64,000 nucleotides of DNA from assembly GCF_014805625.2 (NCBI RefSeq), contig NW_023998569.1, positions 234,424-298,423 of the forward strand, written 5' to 3'. Each line of letters begins with the position of its first letter. Within the stretch, counting starts at the first letter, position 1. Under the pieces are notes generated by a model that made no database searches, was not told the DNA's origin, and was given only the letters and a program-made list of their open reading frames with translations. The position numbers and the translations under genes were made by a program. Source of the stretch: Glossina fuscipes. Lineage: Eukaryota; Arthropoda; Insecta; Diptera; Glossinidae. Of this stretch, positions 43,601-57,600 are shown in pieces.

Positions 43601-46600
43601 ATTAACACATGCATTAAATTTCAAACAATTACTAAAAAATATTTAATTAAATGAGAACAAAATTTAGACTTAAAGCACTAACAACTGAATACATTTAGTT
43701 AAATTGCGCATAAAATATTAATTATTATTGTTTATCATCTATATTGTTAAGGACGTGACGTTTAATTTTGTGAAGTAATCATACTACGCGTAAATAGGAT
43801 TTTTCTTTTTGTTATTATCATTATTATTTTATTTTAAATATCATCGAAATAGACGTAAGAAATATATATTTCATGTAAAAAAGAGCAAAAAAAACGTTCA
43901 CAAAATTGTTAAAAATATTTTTTTGCATGTATATATAGGAGTAGTAAAGTACACTATTTACAATTTTCAAATGTTTCTACTCTAGAAAGTCCGTTTGTCT
44001 TAGATTTTATTTCAAGTTGTTATTTAGACAAAGCCATATTTATGCCCGCCATAGATCAAAGGTTTCCCTTTTAGCCGTTATTTTGACAAGTAATACGCAG
44101 ATAAAGCAAAAACCTCCATTTGAAAATCTTTCTGGTTTTTGTAGCTGAAAGAAATCAAAATAAAATGAAAATTTCATAGCTTCGTTGTTTTAAATCGATA
44201 TAGCCAGAAAAAATTGTAGAAATATTTACATGCTTCCGTTTGAAAGTTAAGTGCGAAAATTGCCTCCGCCTGGTTAATAGTTAAGAGCAAAAGTTTTGCA
44301 ATTTTCATATTTTGAGTTCTGGCGGTGGGTTATCCAAGACTGAAATTTTGCTCCTCGTTATCATTTTTGTTAATTTTTTTTCTTTTGCGTAGTAAAAAAA
44401 AAGGGAAAGAAAATTGCGAAGGTATTTTGCCTGAGAAAATATTCGAGGAAAACAGCAAAAGATTGGTTTCAGCATTAGTTCTGGTAATACATTGTACGCA
44501 GATGGGTCCACATCCCGGAATACGTCAAACGATTGAATTGGCGATAGGCTCATTCTCTACTTGTAAAATAGTTTTGATTTTTCGGCTGGTTTTTTCCTTT
44601 ACATGGTTTACAAAAAAAAAATTATATGTGGGGATTGGAGAGAGCACGGAATTGCTTTCAATAAATTGCAACGATATGATTCTGTTCAAGCGTGAGAAAT
44701 GCAGTTCCCAAACGAGAAAAAAGAAGGAGGTACATTTATTTCTAATATGTTACTATGTTAATATATTCATTAAATTCTTATTGAAAAGCTCGACAAAATG
44801 CAATTCTTGTTGCAAGTCAAAAACAGTATTATTACGGTTGCGCTATATCCGTATTTTTCAAATAATTCCCTAGATACTTCAGTACTTCTATATCCTCTTA
44901 AACGATCCTTAAATGTAAGCAGTTTTACATCCTTCTTAAGCCTTAAGCATGTTTTTTGCAAGTATAATTTAGCAAATTTGTATGGCGCATTGTAACGTGG
45001 TCATTATTCAAATATTGATACGTATTAAAGAATGGGGCTCAATAAGTTTCTAAATGTGGCCTTGGCTTGCTTGACTGTCAAAAAACTTCCTAATACTAAA
45101 CTTTTAGATCATGCCAAGTCTTCAACAATAAGAAGAGAGTCAGTAACGAATTCGATTCATATTAGCCTGGCAAAAAGTTACAGAAATGTTGACCGTTTAT
45201 TATTTTATTACATATATTGCATTGACATGAGAATACAAATTGGAAAAGGAGTACTCGAGCTGGTTGACAAATATTGCGCGATTTGTACATAACAAATGAC
45301 AAATAACCTAGTATACACTCTTCTAATACCGCAGATCCGATATGGCCCATTGGATTGTACAGGATTGGATTGGTTTATTGCAGAATAAAATTATCGTTCC
45401 GTTTGTAATGACTGGAAATACTCGTCAAAATTCTATTACGATATATATTTTTGATGAGCTGGAGATTTAGAATCGATTTATCACTTTCGTTCGTCTATCT
45501 TTCTGTTAGTCATCCTTTCTTCGCACTTCTCGATTCTTCCTAATAATATTGCCAAAAAAATGTTTAAATTTTATCTTCAGACCAAATTAGAATTCAAGAT
45601 TTTAACGGGACCTTCCCTTGATGTTTGGTCCCGATCGTTTAATGGAAACGATATTCAATTTAGAATTAAATTGAAAAAATGTACTGCTTTTTAATTTTCT
45701 AACGTTAACGCGTAAACGAAAAAAATAAAGAAATAACGCTAGTTACCACCTTCGGAAAAATCTTTTATAGATTCTATGAATTATTATTCATAGAGAGAAC
45801 GTAATAAGTTTTATTAATTAATCGAGTAAATGGTTCAGATCAAATTTGATGTAAAGGATGATGCATATAACGGTTGATCAGTCACGAAATTTTCCTTACT
45901 TTAACATAATCGAACTCAAATTTCTTATACTAACAAAAACAATAAATACTCGATTGAGCAGTGGTAGAGGTTACATATTAAATTAGAAGTTAAATTTGAA
46001 TAGCATGTTATAAAGGTGCATCATTGCGAAGCTTTCGAGTTTCGACTTGAGGGAGTACTGCATTAAATGAAGAAGAAAAAAAATTGTTTTTTTTCATCGT
46101 TAATCACCGATGTAAGAAAATTTGATTGAAGTGTAAATTAAATCAAGTTTCAGACTATATCGTATTGATTAAGCGTTATTTGAACAACTCGTAAGGCTTT
46201 TCTCCGCATGTACCAATATGTAATAAATTTTTCAAACGTAATTAAAATCAATCTAAAACTAATTTTACAGCGTAGCACATTACTTTCGTATAAAAAAAAA
46301 AGAAAATGAACAAATTTTTGCAATAAACAACTTCTTTTCAGATTTTCTATAAAGTAATTAAAAATTTTTCTTAAATGAATTATAAAATAAATCGGATATA
46401 CTTATATGTATAAAGACAGTTAAATAAATTGTCTTTTCTTTTTCCTTTTTCATAACATGAATAAAAATATTTCAATACTAAACAACAATTTCTTAATAAT
46501 TTTGTTATACTTAATAATACTTGTATCTACAGATTTGTATAATGTTTGAAACATTTCTATAATGTGTATAATAATAAATTAAAAAGCAATATATTGGTGT

Positions 46601-48575
46601 TTTAGTTTTAAATTTCATTGTTCGCGATCGTAATCATAACAAAAAATAAACAACATTTAACTAAAATCAAATTGAATCTATAAGAACGAAATAAAAAAAT
46701 TCCTCTCCGTTTTAAACTGAAACGAAGCATTCTTTACCTTATCTTCTGTTCGCTTTTGTTTTCTTGCATTTATAGGATTGCCTTCTCTAATGTACGTAGC
46801 ATAACACCTGCCGATCTATATAAACGAATTGATAATGGCGCAAATCTAAAGCATTTCTTTCTCAGACAGCGACAAATTTATGGAATGATTTCGTGGCAAA
46901 ATGTTTTTCAAAGAAGTGCCTCTTAACTGAATCATTGAATATTAGCTTATCATGCTTATCCATAATTTTGGAACGACTAGAGCTTATTATTACACATATA
47001 CAAAAACGTTTTCATGACTATACAATGTTATTGATTATGCGCCATTATCAATTGGAATTTTTTCGTGTAAGTTCGCGTTGATACTTACAGGAATTGTGAG
47101 AATTGTTAAGAAGTATTTTTTTCCATCTTAAATAAATAAAAGCGTAATTCTTATGATCGTCTGCTGTCACGCTATGCATGCCCATCTTCTTTCGAGAAAT
47201 ATTCACCGGTAAAAGGCATGACTGAGTAATAAAAGTTAAAAGCTCCGTTTATTAAAGCCTTTTGGGCGATGAATAGAAAGTCTGTAATTATAATTTAAAA
47301 ATGTCTGAAATGAATGCGTGTAACTTGTGAGTTTGAAAATTATTTTAAGAATAAAAAGCTTATTATGTAAAGCGAAAGGATGAGTTTCTCTGAAATAAAT
47401 AGAAAATATTATAATTATTATTTTTTCTAAAGAATTTTATTAACAAAAGGAATTCTTAAACATTAACAGAAAAACAACATCAATTGAACGTCATACTAAG
47501 AACTGAAGAGTAAATCAAATTAACAATAATTGTATATATTGTGTTCTGTTTTCCCAATGGATTCGTTTTTGTTTATCTACACAGCAAGACAGAGCATTAA
47601 AAGCGTTTTTGTTTGATTTACATTATACTTAAAAAATAAAACGAAATTTTTATGAGTAAATAAGAAAATGTAAACGAAAACAAAAAAAATCGTATATTAT
47701 CTTTTTTCTATTACTTATAAAATAATTACAATATACATACATATATTTATAGGATAAGTTTGTTTGTTTTTATATTTTCTTTTTGTTTTCTGTTTTTGCT
47801 ATTTACTTTTTATTCTGCTTTGCTGTTTATTTTATAAACATATACAAATTCTGGTTTTTTCCTTTTACGTTGTTTGTTTTGTTGTTTAACCTCATTGATT
47901 TTCGGCTTTCTTTTCTCTTTAACAATTTTTTGTTTTTCAATTACATTTAATAATACATCTTTTTAAGTTCTTTTGTCTCTTTCTTTTTTAAAGTAAACAC
48001 GGAATTCATGAGCATTGAGAAAAAGAAAGAATTGAATTTTCCTTTAGTTAATCATCTGTTCAATTCTTTTTTTCTGCCATATGTATATATATTTTTCTGT
48101 TTCACTGATCTCGAGTTCGGATTGACAAAATATATGATGTTAAGGAAGTTCCTACTTTTTTTTCCGTTATAAAAAAACTAATAAATACCTTTTAAGTATG
48201 GTTGAGTTTTGATTTTGCATTTAGTTTTCTGCATAATAATTTAATTAATTTAAGTTTAATTAAAAATTATGTTTTATTTAATTTTTGGCTAAGCTATTAT
48301 AATTTTCTAACTAACCGACTGACTGAATAATTCACTCGTTTGACTTTTTTGTCTGATGGATGAACGAACGCTCTTATTTAACTGTTGATTAATTGGATGC
48401 TCTTATAAATAAAAAAGTTATTTAACTTCTTTGCTTCTTCTTCTACATTAATTTTAATTAATTTACTAAATTTTCATTTAACTTATGTTTGTGGTAGTTT
48501 TCATACAGTGCCGTTTTAATTAGTTGCTTAACTGTTTCGTTGAGTTTTTTTCTTTTTTTTTGTGTTTTTTATTAT
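40621..48575. other. Long AT-rich stretch with no recognised gene
   Basis: Open frames up to 182 codons (44325-44873) occur but show no domain, codon bias or splice logic. There is a GGGACC...GGTCCC inverted repeat at 45609-45634. A minus-strand frame at 40775-40957 (RYLRRFQKFRQNGYI-like) and plus-strand frames at 45032-45292 and 46893-47081 could be mobile-element relics, but I could not assign them. 47690-48570 is T-rich and likely includes the 3' UTR of Calx. Confidence 0.4.
45609..45634. repeat. Inverted repeat GGGACC / GGTCCC
   Basis: GGGACC-(14 nt)-GGTCCC, a 6-bp GC-rich stem in AT-rich DNA. No function assigned. Confidence 0.5.
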
Positions 48576-48780
48576 TTAAAATCCTTTAATGATTCCATAA
48601 GCTTCCAAACTGCTCACAATTATGTAGATAAGCCATAGACTAAACAAAAAGAAACCGCTAATGTACTTAATCGTTACCGGGCCGCCCAATTCAGCACCAA
48701 CTGATTTACTTCGTCTTAGCATTAATATTAAAATCGCTATAAAGGCTTCCGAACAGAACAACGTCACGGAAAATGCCAAA
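48576..48780 (-). CDS. Calx: Calx Na+/Ca2+ exchanger, last coding exon
   Basis: Acceptor TTGCTTAG, then T completing a Thr codon begun in the previous exon, then 67 codons: LAFSVTLFCSEAFIAILILM (transmembrane), a basic loop RRSKSVGAELGGP, then YISGFFLFSLWLIYIIVSSL (last transmembrane helix), ending EAYGIIKGF before TAA. RR(S/K)-x-(V/I)GGELGGP is the conserved loop before the last helix in NCX proteins. This is the C-terminus of the plasma-membrane exchanger that exports Ca2+ in exchange for Na+, important in fly photoreceptors. Joins in phase to the exon at 50792-50963. Confidence 0.93.
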
Positions 48781-50791
48781 CTAAGCAAAAAAAAAAAAAA
48801 AGTATTCTTAAATTTAATTTAAACAGCTTTATATTTTAGCACTGCTTTGGTACCATTTTTCTAGCACATCACTCAATAGTTCTCCGGTCTGACGCAGGAC
48901 TCTTTTGGTGGATTCATAAGATTTTTGGATATTACTAGACTTCAAAATTTTACGACATTTCGACCACTCGTCTGATTACCGATTTGACTCTGGAGATGAA
49001 TCGTGTTTCATCTGTTCTCACGCATCCTTGGAAAAACTCTTCTTATTTCGCATAAGTAGCGCCAAACAGCCCTGAGTTATGAATGAGCAAACGCGACACC
49101 CACACTCCGAACAAAGCTTTCTCATGGACAAATGTTCATGCAAAATTGTAAATAGCTGCCTTCTGTTATCTTTAAGGCGTTAGCTGATTTGGCGCAACTT
49201 TACTGTGCTTTCTGGAACAACTGACAAAGCAAACCAGCCAGACAAGAGTCGTCAAATTATCCGCCAAGCTAACAGGTGTATTTTTTCTCATCGAAAATCG
49301 AAGTTTAATCAACAAACGAAAATTGCGAAAGTAGCGTCACTAAAACAACTATAAGTTAAACTAATAGCGTAAACTAATTGTCAGGGTGTCATGAAATTGC
49401 AGCATGTATCTGTCAACGATGATGCCAGGTATGTGTCAGACTGCAGATGTAATGAGTGATATATGTAATCCTTGACTGTTTCGGGGTCCTCTTATGTTTC
49501 TTGTGCGAGATGTGTTCGCTAACTTCAAAATATTCCCACACACTTTGCAGATTCACTTTGGTTGCGGATCGAATCGAACCAATGTGTTACTTTAGGGCTA
49601 CGCGATTAGCTCTTATTTTCTTAATAACGCCTTAAATGCGTTTCAAGGTATTACCGTTTCTTTCATTTTGCCGGTCGGGCGCAACGGCAAACAGCAAAAA
49701 GTGGCATCAAGTATAATGTAATGAAATTAATAATACCGGAGGCTTAGCCGACTAGCCCTGTCCGCAGTCCACCCGTCTTTTCATACCAATATTATGACTT
49801 TCGAATTTTATATTAATTTCTTTTTTACGATCTTGTCAAATGAAGTTCTAAAATCAATTAAATCGGTCCAAAGATCCGTTTATAGTCATCATCATTATAA
49901 TATCAAGTTAGTCGATCTGTTTTTTAATACGTTTCATTTAAAAATTCCGCACAAAATACGAAAACAAAATAAGTCGGGAAAAGAGTTCATCCAAATTGTT
50001 GACTAATAACTATAGCACACTACGTAAAATTGATTTTAATTTGGATATTACTACGAAATTATAAAAAAGTATTCTTTGACGATAGAAATGATCTATGATA
50101 GAAGATTTTTATTTTACTTTGCGATATATTACTTATGTATCAAACTAATGACAGATATGAGCTGAATATAAGTTAGGAATCTCTTTAGAATGTAAGCTTC
50201 AACAACGACTACTACTTTTCCTTCCTCTGGAATAAATCACAATAATTCGATGTTCATGACCTCGATAACATGCATCGAGTTATTAGAAATAAGGTTCGGC
50301 TATATTATTAAACAATGCAGATATTTTGTTGGAACGAGAATGCAACAAAAAATATATGGCAACTTTAGTTAGCAAAACCTCTGCAGATCGTGGATGGCTT
50401 AAGTGACTAGGCAGTGTGACAGTTATTCAAGAACGCACAAAAAAATTCAAAAATTATTCGTTTCGCCTAACATTTCAATAATTAAAATTAAAAGAACAAA
50501 GAGATCCATTCCAGGTGCGATATTGTAGGAAAGACTTTCATGCAAGCCGCAACAATAAGGGAAAAGCGTAAAGTCTCTAAGATGTGCAACAAATTTATAA
50601 ACGCAAAATATATCCAACAGTTTTGCTAATAAGGTCAGAAGAAACATTTTGTTTTCGAAAATTGTTCATGGGGACTTGAGAAATGCTTAATTGAAGGAAA
50701 TCAAAATCACATAAGAAATATATTTCAACCTGCAATTTATATCTTTCTTCACATGGTACCAGAGCACGGTTAGGATAAGTGTATTACTCAC
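48781..50791. other. Calx intron
   Basis: GTGAGT donor at 50791, TTAG acceptor at 48781. About 2 kb, with no supported feature inside. A short plus-strand frame (49794-50006) looks fortuitous. Confidence 0.7.
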
Positions 50792-50963
50792 GTTCCGGGT
50801 TGCACGGCAAATACTTGACCTTGCGCTTCATGGTAAATAGCAGCCACAGTCCACGCTACTCCAATACCTAGGAAGACATTTACGGCATTACTGCCGGTTA
50901 CATTGCCAACGCTCGCATCAGCGTATTTGTCCTGTATGGCAGCTACTTTGCTGGCAAAAGTAT
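50792..50963 (-). CDS. Calx: Calx, exon for the second half of the alpha-2 repeat
   Basis: Encodes DTFASKVAAIQDKYADASVG, then NVTGSNAVNVFLGIGVAWTV and a loop ending FAVQPG. Acceptor TTTAAAG, donor GTGAGT. In NCX proteins the alpha-2 repeat carries ion-coordinating residues; here the Asp of (P)DTFAS, and GNVTGSNAVNVFLG, are intact. The exon border cuts the motif GTSIP|DTFASK. Confidence 0.95.
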
Positions 50964-51028
50964 CTTTAAAGAAAATTGAAACATATTTAACAACGGGATT
51001 TGAGACGGTTTGCATATTTTCAGCTTAC

Positions 51029-51187
51029 CTGGTATACTGGTGCCAAGAGCAACGAAACAAATGGCAGTGACAGCATCTTTAATGCCCAACGTACATCCAA
51101 AATGTCCTGCTACGTCCCCGATAATGGCTGTAACAACGCCAATGGCACATATTGAGACAAAAAAACACAAATAACCACCGGCAATTT
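51029..51187 (-). CDS. Calx: Calx, exon for transmembrane helices before and into the alpha-2 repeat
   Basis: Encodes EIAGGYLCFFVSICAIGVVT, then AIIGDVAGHFGCTLGIKDAV and TAICFVALGTSIP, closing with one base of the next Asp codon. Acceptor TTCGCAG, donor GTAAGC. G-GDLA--FGC--GLKD(S/A)VTA--FVALGTS(V/I)P is a hallmark of NCX. Confidence 0.95.
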
Positions 51188-54100
51188 CTGCGAATATAAG
51201 GAAAAAAAAGCAAGAGAAAAAGCGCGAAGGAGTAAAGATTAAAAGACTATCGCAAGTGAAAGTGATTATTGGATTCTATTTGACAAAAAAAAAAAACAAA
51301 ATCTATTAAAGATAAAGTCACAATTATTATGAACCAAATGAAGTAAACTAAAAAGTAATTAAGACAATGTGCTACGCGTTGATTATATTCAAAAGCAATT
51401 TTTACAGGTTTTACGAGCTACGATACCTTTGGACTTTCCTTATAAGATAAAAAGGAAAAATCTCTACTGCCTTCTGGACTTTTGCGGAACTCATTTTCCT
51501 TTTTTCTTGTTGTCTCTTCATGGGTTTTGTGGATAATTGTGTAAATTAAAGCGAAGGCCGAACGGTCCAACGAAAAGAAAATGAATTAGGTCGTATTCTT
51601 GCCTCATAGAATTATAGATGTTACAAAGATACGAAGAAAGTATGCAGACAAAACAAGCTTACAAGTAAACTTTAAAGAACATTAAATATAGTCTTAATAC
51701 TTTTGAAGACAAGTCAAGTTAACACTTCTTATGATTCTAAGAGATCGTTCATTGTGTTTTCATTGTCTTTTATTTTAAAAGATTTACAATTTTCTTTGAT
51801 ACATAGGTTACTTCCACTCTATGTAATATGTTAAAGTATGTAAAAGTAAGCTTAAAGATTGAGCTAAAAAAAAATTATTTAATATTTATTTGTATCCTAA
51901 GTACTTGTTTAAAATTTCACAATAGAGCTTCTCAATTTTTATACGAAATCTTTTAAAAGCTACTCGTACTCCCAACATGCGGCTTTTCGTTAGCGTCGCT
52001 CGTCATTGAACTTTCTTCCGAATATTCGATTCTTTCGTTTGGTGGCCAGCACATCAAACATTCAATCAATTATTGGGATTTAAGTCAAAAATATTCCAGC
52101 AGGCTTAACATATTTATGTCATCGTTAACACAGCTGCGTGTAATCGTTACATTGTCTTTCTTTCGTAAACTTCTAGCCATTATGGACATGAGCATTTTAA
52201 TATATATGTACACGGATTTGAATTTTTTTCCCCCCAAACCTTGAATATCATCCTTTTAAATGATCCATTTCAATGTCGATAATCTGACGCACAGAAATAT
52301 TTGAGAAAGTAAACCTGGATATTGATAGAAAAAAAAAAAAAAGAAGCAAACTAAAAATTGAATCGCACATTGTTCTATAAGAAGCGATAACGTTTTACAA
52401 ATTGAAAAGCGAAAGAAAATTAGAAAATGACAGCTCTTATGAAGAGATTCTAAAATGTATATATTAAGCAACCGTCGTCTTAGATTTCGGTCATCGCAAA
52501 CAATATTAATGAATTGATGGAAATCGTTCGTCCAATAGCTGTTTCTCTCAAGTTTTAAATTAATGCATGATGTAAAAAGTTTTTAGGTTGTTTGGTAACC
52601 CTGAGGTGTGTTTCATCCGATAACTCCATAGAGCTTTTTTCCAGAGTTGTGTAGCCAGTGGCGCCGACCTATTGGAAACAAGTGCCCCTCACAGCCGTAC
52701 ATAGCATCAATTTCAGATTAAACACAAATTTAGGCAAAGTTACCAGACAGATGAACGATTGAGCGGAATTTTAATCTAGATATGAGTTTCTTAGGATATA
52801 AAAGCGCAAGATCCGAACTTGTCAATTGCTTGCAGTCCTTAAAAAATCTTTACCCATCGTTAGTAGGAACAAATGTGGAAAATCAATCCTTGCTATATTA
52901 CTTTTACTATATAAACAGTGACTCAATCTAGACCTTGAGGTACTTAAGAAGTTTGTGCTTTTTTCCTAAGGCGAGTCTTTGAAGCCCACCACCTCAAACT
53001 AAAACTTTGAAGTGCTTTGTCAATTGTGAGAGCGACAGTTTGTAATTCATCATTTTTCTTGCATAGACCTTTCAGATGGCTTTGGGAAATATTTGTGCTA
53101 AAGTCTACTTCAATACACCTTACTTTAAAAACCGTAAGCTGAAGTTTGTTAGAATAATGTGCGAATACGTTTCTAAATGGATCACTTCCGTTGCAGTGCA
53201 TTGAGGTTGCAAACGTTGATTCAGAGTTTTAAATTAATATATTAACGTGGCAATAAGTTCATCATCTTCGAGAGCGGATCACGTCCGGCAAAAATCATAA
53301 TGTGATTATATATGTTTACAGAACTTGAACGCGGATTTGATAAATTTTAGTTTTCGCACCGAAAAAATTGAGATGTCCTTGTCTTTCGGCAGTAAAAATA
53401 AATTTTGCATTCTTTTAGCAAAAGACGTGACATTAAGCGGTTTATGAAAACTGGAGGGATATTCGAACAAAATTTTGGAATAGGGAGGAGTTTTGACTCA
53501 CCACTGTAAGTTACTGTCTATTAAAGCAAAAATGTTGATATTTTATTAATTTTGAAGCAATTTGCGGGTGGGGCATAAAGGCCTTCTTGAACTTCAAAAA
53601 TTAGGAATTCATTCAATATGTTGTACGGACAGTCTCTGAATTCGAATTCAAAGCTTCGCTCACGTCATTCCCGTAATTATGTATTTCGATCTCCCATCTT
53701 TCAGTTTTTCCGACTTTTTAAAGTTCCAAAGACATAGGCGGACTACAACGGAATGATAAACTTAGTATAATTTTATTTCTCGATGTGGATATAGAATTAC
53801 ATGAGAAGAATTTTACCGTCTTAATATCTAAATCTTTATTGCTACGTTTAAGAATAGGGTGTGGTCATTACGGTTTGAAATTGATTTTAATTAAATGATT
53901 TTAAAGTCGAATGAAAGTAAAAATTAATCCCACCAGTCACGCTATATACGTTTGAGATGCATGCGAGAAACAAACAACTTGGTCTTTTTATGCTTACGTT
54001 GAGTTCAAGATTTTGTTTATGGATAATTTTATTTAAAATTAAGTCATGGCTACGATATGATTGTTGACGGTCGATAGGTCGGTCGGTCGTCTTTTTTAAG

Positions 54101-54363
54101 TGGAGCATGTTTTGCAAAAGCAAGTGTTACACATTACACTCCGTTATCGTGTCGTTTTAATCGCGTCTAGGTATCAAATATACGTTAGGCTCGTTCAAGT
54201 CACGAGACATGGCAAGAAAGCGAGATATTATTCATTGTACCCTTTAGGATATACTAGAATTTGTTATTTAAATAATCGCTTTTTCTTAAACTACGTCCTC
54301 TCTCTACGGCTGCCAGGTATGGCAGTGTTGTTAAAATAAAATTACTTTAGCTGATGTCCTTAC
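51188..54363. other. Calx intron
   Basis: About 3.2 kb between exons, AT-rich. A minus-strand frame at 52944-53201 has no recognised domain. No RNA gene or element assigned. Confidence 0.6.
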
Positions 54364-54477
54364 CTGTTGGTGGGACGAATGCAAATAATATTTTCCAGAA
54401 TAAAGTAATAAAATGCATTACGTAATTCGCACACGTTGGTGTGGGCTCTTCCCCTTCTTCTTCTCCCCCATCTTCTG
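54364..54477 (-). CDS. Calx: Calx, short exon with acidic stretch; NAGNAG acceptor
   Basis: Encodes an acidic run (EDGGEEEGEEP), then TCANYVMHFITLFWKILFAF and VPPT, the first helix after the cytosolic loop. Donor GTAAGG. The 3' splice site reads TTTCAG|CAG|AAG, so use of the first or second AG (exon start 54477 or 54474) would add or drop one residue before the acidic run. Confidence 0.93.
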
Positions 54478-54599
54478 CTGAAATGTACAAATATTTATTA
54501 AACCTGTTGATATTTTAATTTCATTAATTTTTTATAATCGTTTTTTTTTTGTTTATTTTATATGCGCCACACTGGTGATGATAATAAAGTTCACATTAC

Positions 54600-54699
54600 C
54601 TGATGTCACTGTAAGTGCCTCTACGAACTGTTCTTTCCACGAAGACGTACCAAGTACCATGGATGCATTTGCTCGCTGCACTAATTTGTCTATAGTATT
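54600..54699 (-). CDS. Calx: Calx, exon for the end of the regulatory loop
   Basis: Encodes NTIDKLVQRANASMVLGTSS, then WKEQFVEALTVTSG. Acceptor ACGTAG, donor GTAATG. The GTSSWKEQF-EA(L/F)TV motif lies in the last part of the large cytosolic loop of all animal NCX proteins. Phase 0 join with the exon at 57866-58014. Confidence 0.95.
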
Positions 54700-57600
54700 C
54701 TACGTAAAGAAAATAACAGTGCAATATAGGAAAGTTATATACATAAGAAGAGCTTAAAGTATGAGAAATTCGCGCAGATTATTGCTTACGCTTATGCATG
54801 TGTACGACCCACGGCAGTTTACTTACGTTTTTGTAATTGATACATACACTTTGTTTTCTTACACCGACATATATAATTTATGTTAGTCTAAAGTAAAGTT
54901 AAAATTGGAAGTTCTTGCAAGCAGTTTGGTATTGAAAATTTCTATGGGCATGTGTTGAACTTTATGAGTGCCAAGCAAAAAATGCAGAAAAAAAGGTATT
55001 CACCGTTTTTGTTACATAGGCACGTGGGCGGTGTTAGCGTGTTTTTTTAAAAGTTTGGGTCATTTTCAAATTCTTTTATAAGTTTGTTAGCGATATATTG
55101 ATTCTTGCGAGCGGGGGAATGTTTACCGCAGATACTACACAGTTGCGTAGACGGACAAATGAATGGACAGACATCTTCAGATATCAGGTACATTCTGGAT
55201 TTGAAACTGGCCAAGAATTTATATATTTTTTGGGGTTTTTGAGTTTTGCTTCCGTGCGTTAGAAAAGTTTTGAAAAAGAAGTGAAATTATGATACTCTGT
55301 AAAAGTAAGTAGTTGTTGCTGTTTTTTTCCATTTTTGTAGAGATACTCCATCTTCGCTCAGAGAATGTGAGACTTTTTGTAGGTTTATGCGCTATAATTG
55401 ATGAGTAATGAGCAAAAAGCCAAATTTATATTCCTTTTAAAAAATAGGCGTGTCTTCAATTTACACATTACTGTAGGCGTGTTCTTCGATCGTTTTGGCC
55501 CATTTCCAACACTAGCCTTCCACTAGGAACTTTTAGTGTTTCTGATTCTTTTGTGATGGGTATAAAAAAAAATTATGTCCCCTTTTAGGCGAAACTTTAT
55601 TAAGGAAATTTATATATTAATAATTGAGTTAATTATTATTATTAATATTTGAGCTTTACTTATGCAATTGTTAATAGTTAGGCATTGTTTTCATATTGAC
55701 AGCACCTCATGGAAGAAGATAGAGTTTCTGTCTAGTTTAATAATATATAACGCAGTAAATGTAACGTCCAAAAAGCTCAAGATTTTTTAAACAATCTTTT
55801 TAGGACAGATGTACATATACATATGTATATATACATATCTATTTGATGATGTATAGATGTAATACAATGTAATATTTACACAAAACACATAAATTGCACA
55901 ACATCTACAAGTTTGGGGACTATCAAATTGCCATGACGTTTGCTTGAAATAATGTTATGCCCAATATTGATAATAAGCTTAGGAATTTTCTGTATGACTA
56001 CTGGCAAAACAATATTAGTCAATAAAACAAGTTCGTGTGTTGTTCGAACATGATGTCAACAAAATCATTAATGTTTTATGTTAAATAAACTCAAATACAA
56101 GCATTTGTATCATCCTTGACCGGCCGGTCCGTTATCATCGTAGCTAAACAGTGTTCATGGTTTTATGCCCATCGCAGAAGGATAAGAGGTATGTTCATTT
56201 TGTCAAAACGTTTGCAACGCTCAGAAGGTGATATCAGAGACGCAAGAAAGTATATGTATTCTTGGTTAGCATCAAATTCTAAATTGATTTAACCACGTTC
56301 GTCTGCGTAACGTCTGTCGCAAAGAGACAACTCTCGCCGAAAAAATGGAGCTATCGACCTTAAATTTGGCAGAAGCATTGGAAGTTTTTGCGGGCAAGTT
56401 GGTGTTGAAAATAACACGTCCATAGCACCACGTATACTGAGAACATCTTTGTTTTTCAAAAGAAATAAAAAATTGCTTTTTGGCTCATTACTCATAAACT
56501 ATAGCAAAGAAATGTATAAAAATTTGAACGCGTATTCTGTGGGCGATCCAGTAGCGTTTGTGTACAAAAATGGAAAACATTGGCCGCGCCTACATAATAT
56601 TGTGGTGTATCAAAATTTAATCGCTTTTTCAATATCTTTAGAAGGCGCAGAAACAAGCTTCAAAAACCCCACAAAGTTTGCAAATTCTTGGCCAGTTCCA
56701 AATTTAGAATGCACCTAAACATGTTTGCCTGTTTGCTGAGAAAACTGTTACGGAGCGTGAAAAATTAGCACTTTCACTTTTTTTATCTGTCTAAGAATAA
56801 CGATGATGGTATAAAAAATTTCGGTCGCGACCGAACATAATTTTCTTACTTGTTGTATGTTGCGTGTATATATGAAATCGTGTGTGCGTGCGCGTGTGTG
56901 TTTGATTATCTCTGGCCAGGTTTGTTTACGTAAAATATCTCAATAAACACTAAATACTCAATTACGGATAACTGTGCGATTGTACCATATGCATGCATAT
57001 ATACCACTTGTGTCTGTTTCCCTCATAGAGTCTACATAGACGTACACTTATAAGTAATCATTATAATGAATTTTCCCCATTTTTGTTCACATCCATTTTG
57101 TCGTATAACGCAACACTTAGACGAGACGCGTGGATGCACTTGTATAACACATTGCATAGCTTTGTGTTGATAATTAAGAAGTTATTCATGAAATAAAATC
57201 CTTCTTGGACACAGACATAATATTGTTCTGGTGGTTTTGCCCCAGAATTATGTGAATATTTATAAGCCAGCATTGGATTGGGTTTAGTTGGAAATTCGGG
57301 TGTAAAGGAGACTCTTGAGTTCGCTTCAAAAGTAAAGGGAGAACAAAAACCGCCTGGAGACTGGATTAGGCTTTTGCGCGACTTGCATCTGGTAAAAAGA
57401 AGTTTTACCCTTTTTGGTTCGCTACTTAATAAAATAACTTCTTAGCAAAATTCTTTATGACTATGAAGAAAACGAACAAACGAAAGTTAACTTTCATAAG
57501 TAAATATAAAGTATTTATGCTTCTTAACTGTGCCTGCGCACTTAGATTAGGAGCATACATGTATGTATTCGAGAATTTAATCCCCGAGAAATTTTCATGA

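Noticed and set aside
44325..44873. 182-codon plus-strand frame, the longest outside recognised genes
   Set aside because: Very Lys/Phe-rich, no start context, no domain, overlaps an 82-codon frame on the other strand; looks like chance in A-rich DNA.
46893..47081. 62-codon plus-strand frame
   Set aside because: Weak resemblance to the C-terminal part of retroelement or hAT proteins only; not enough to support a call.
52944..53201. 85-codon minus-strand frame in a Calx intron
   Set aside because: No splice sites in phase with Calx and no NCX similarity; cannot be assigned.
56449..56718. 89-codon plus-strand frame in a Calx intron
   Set aside because: The surrounding sequence reads like a dispersed non-coding repeat, and the frame has no recognised motif.
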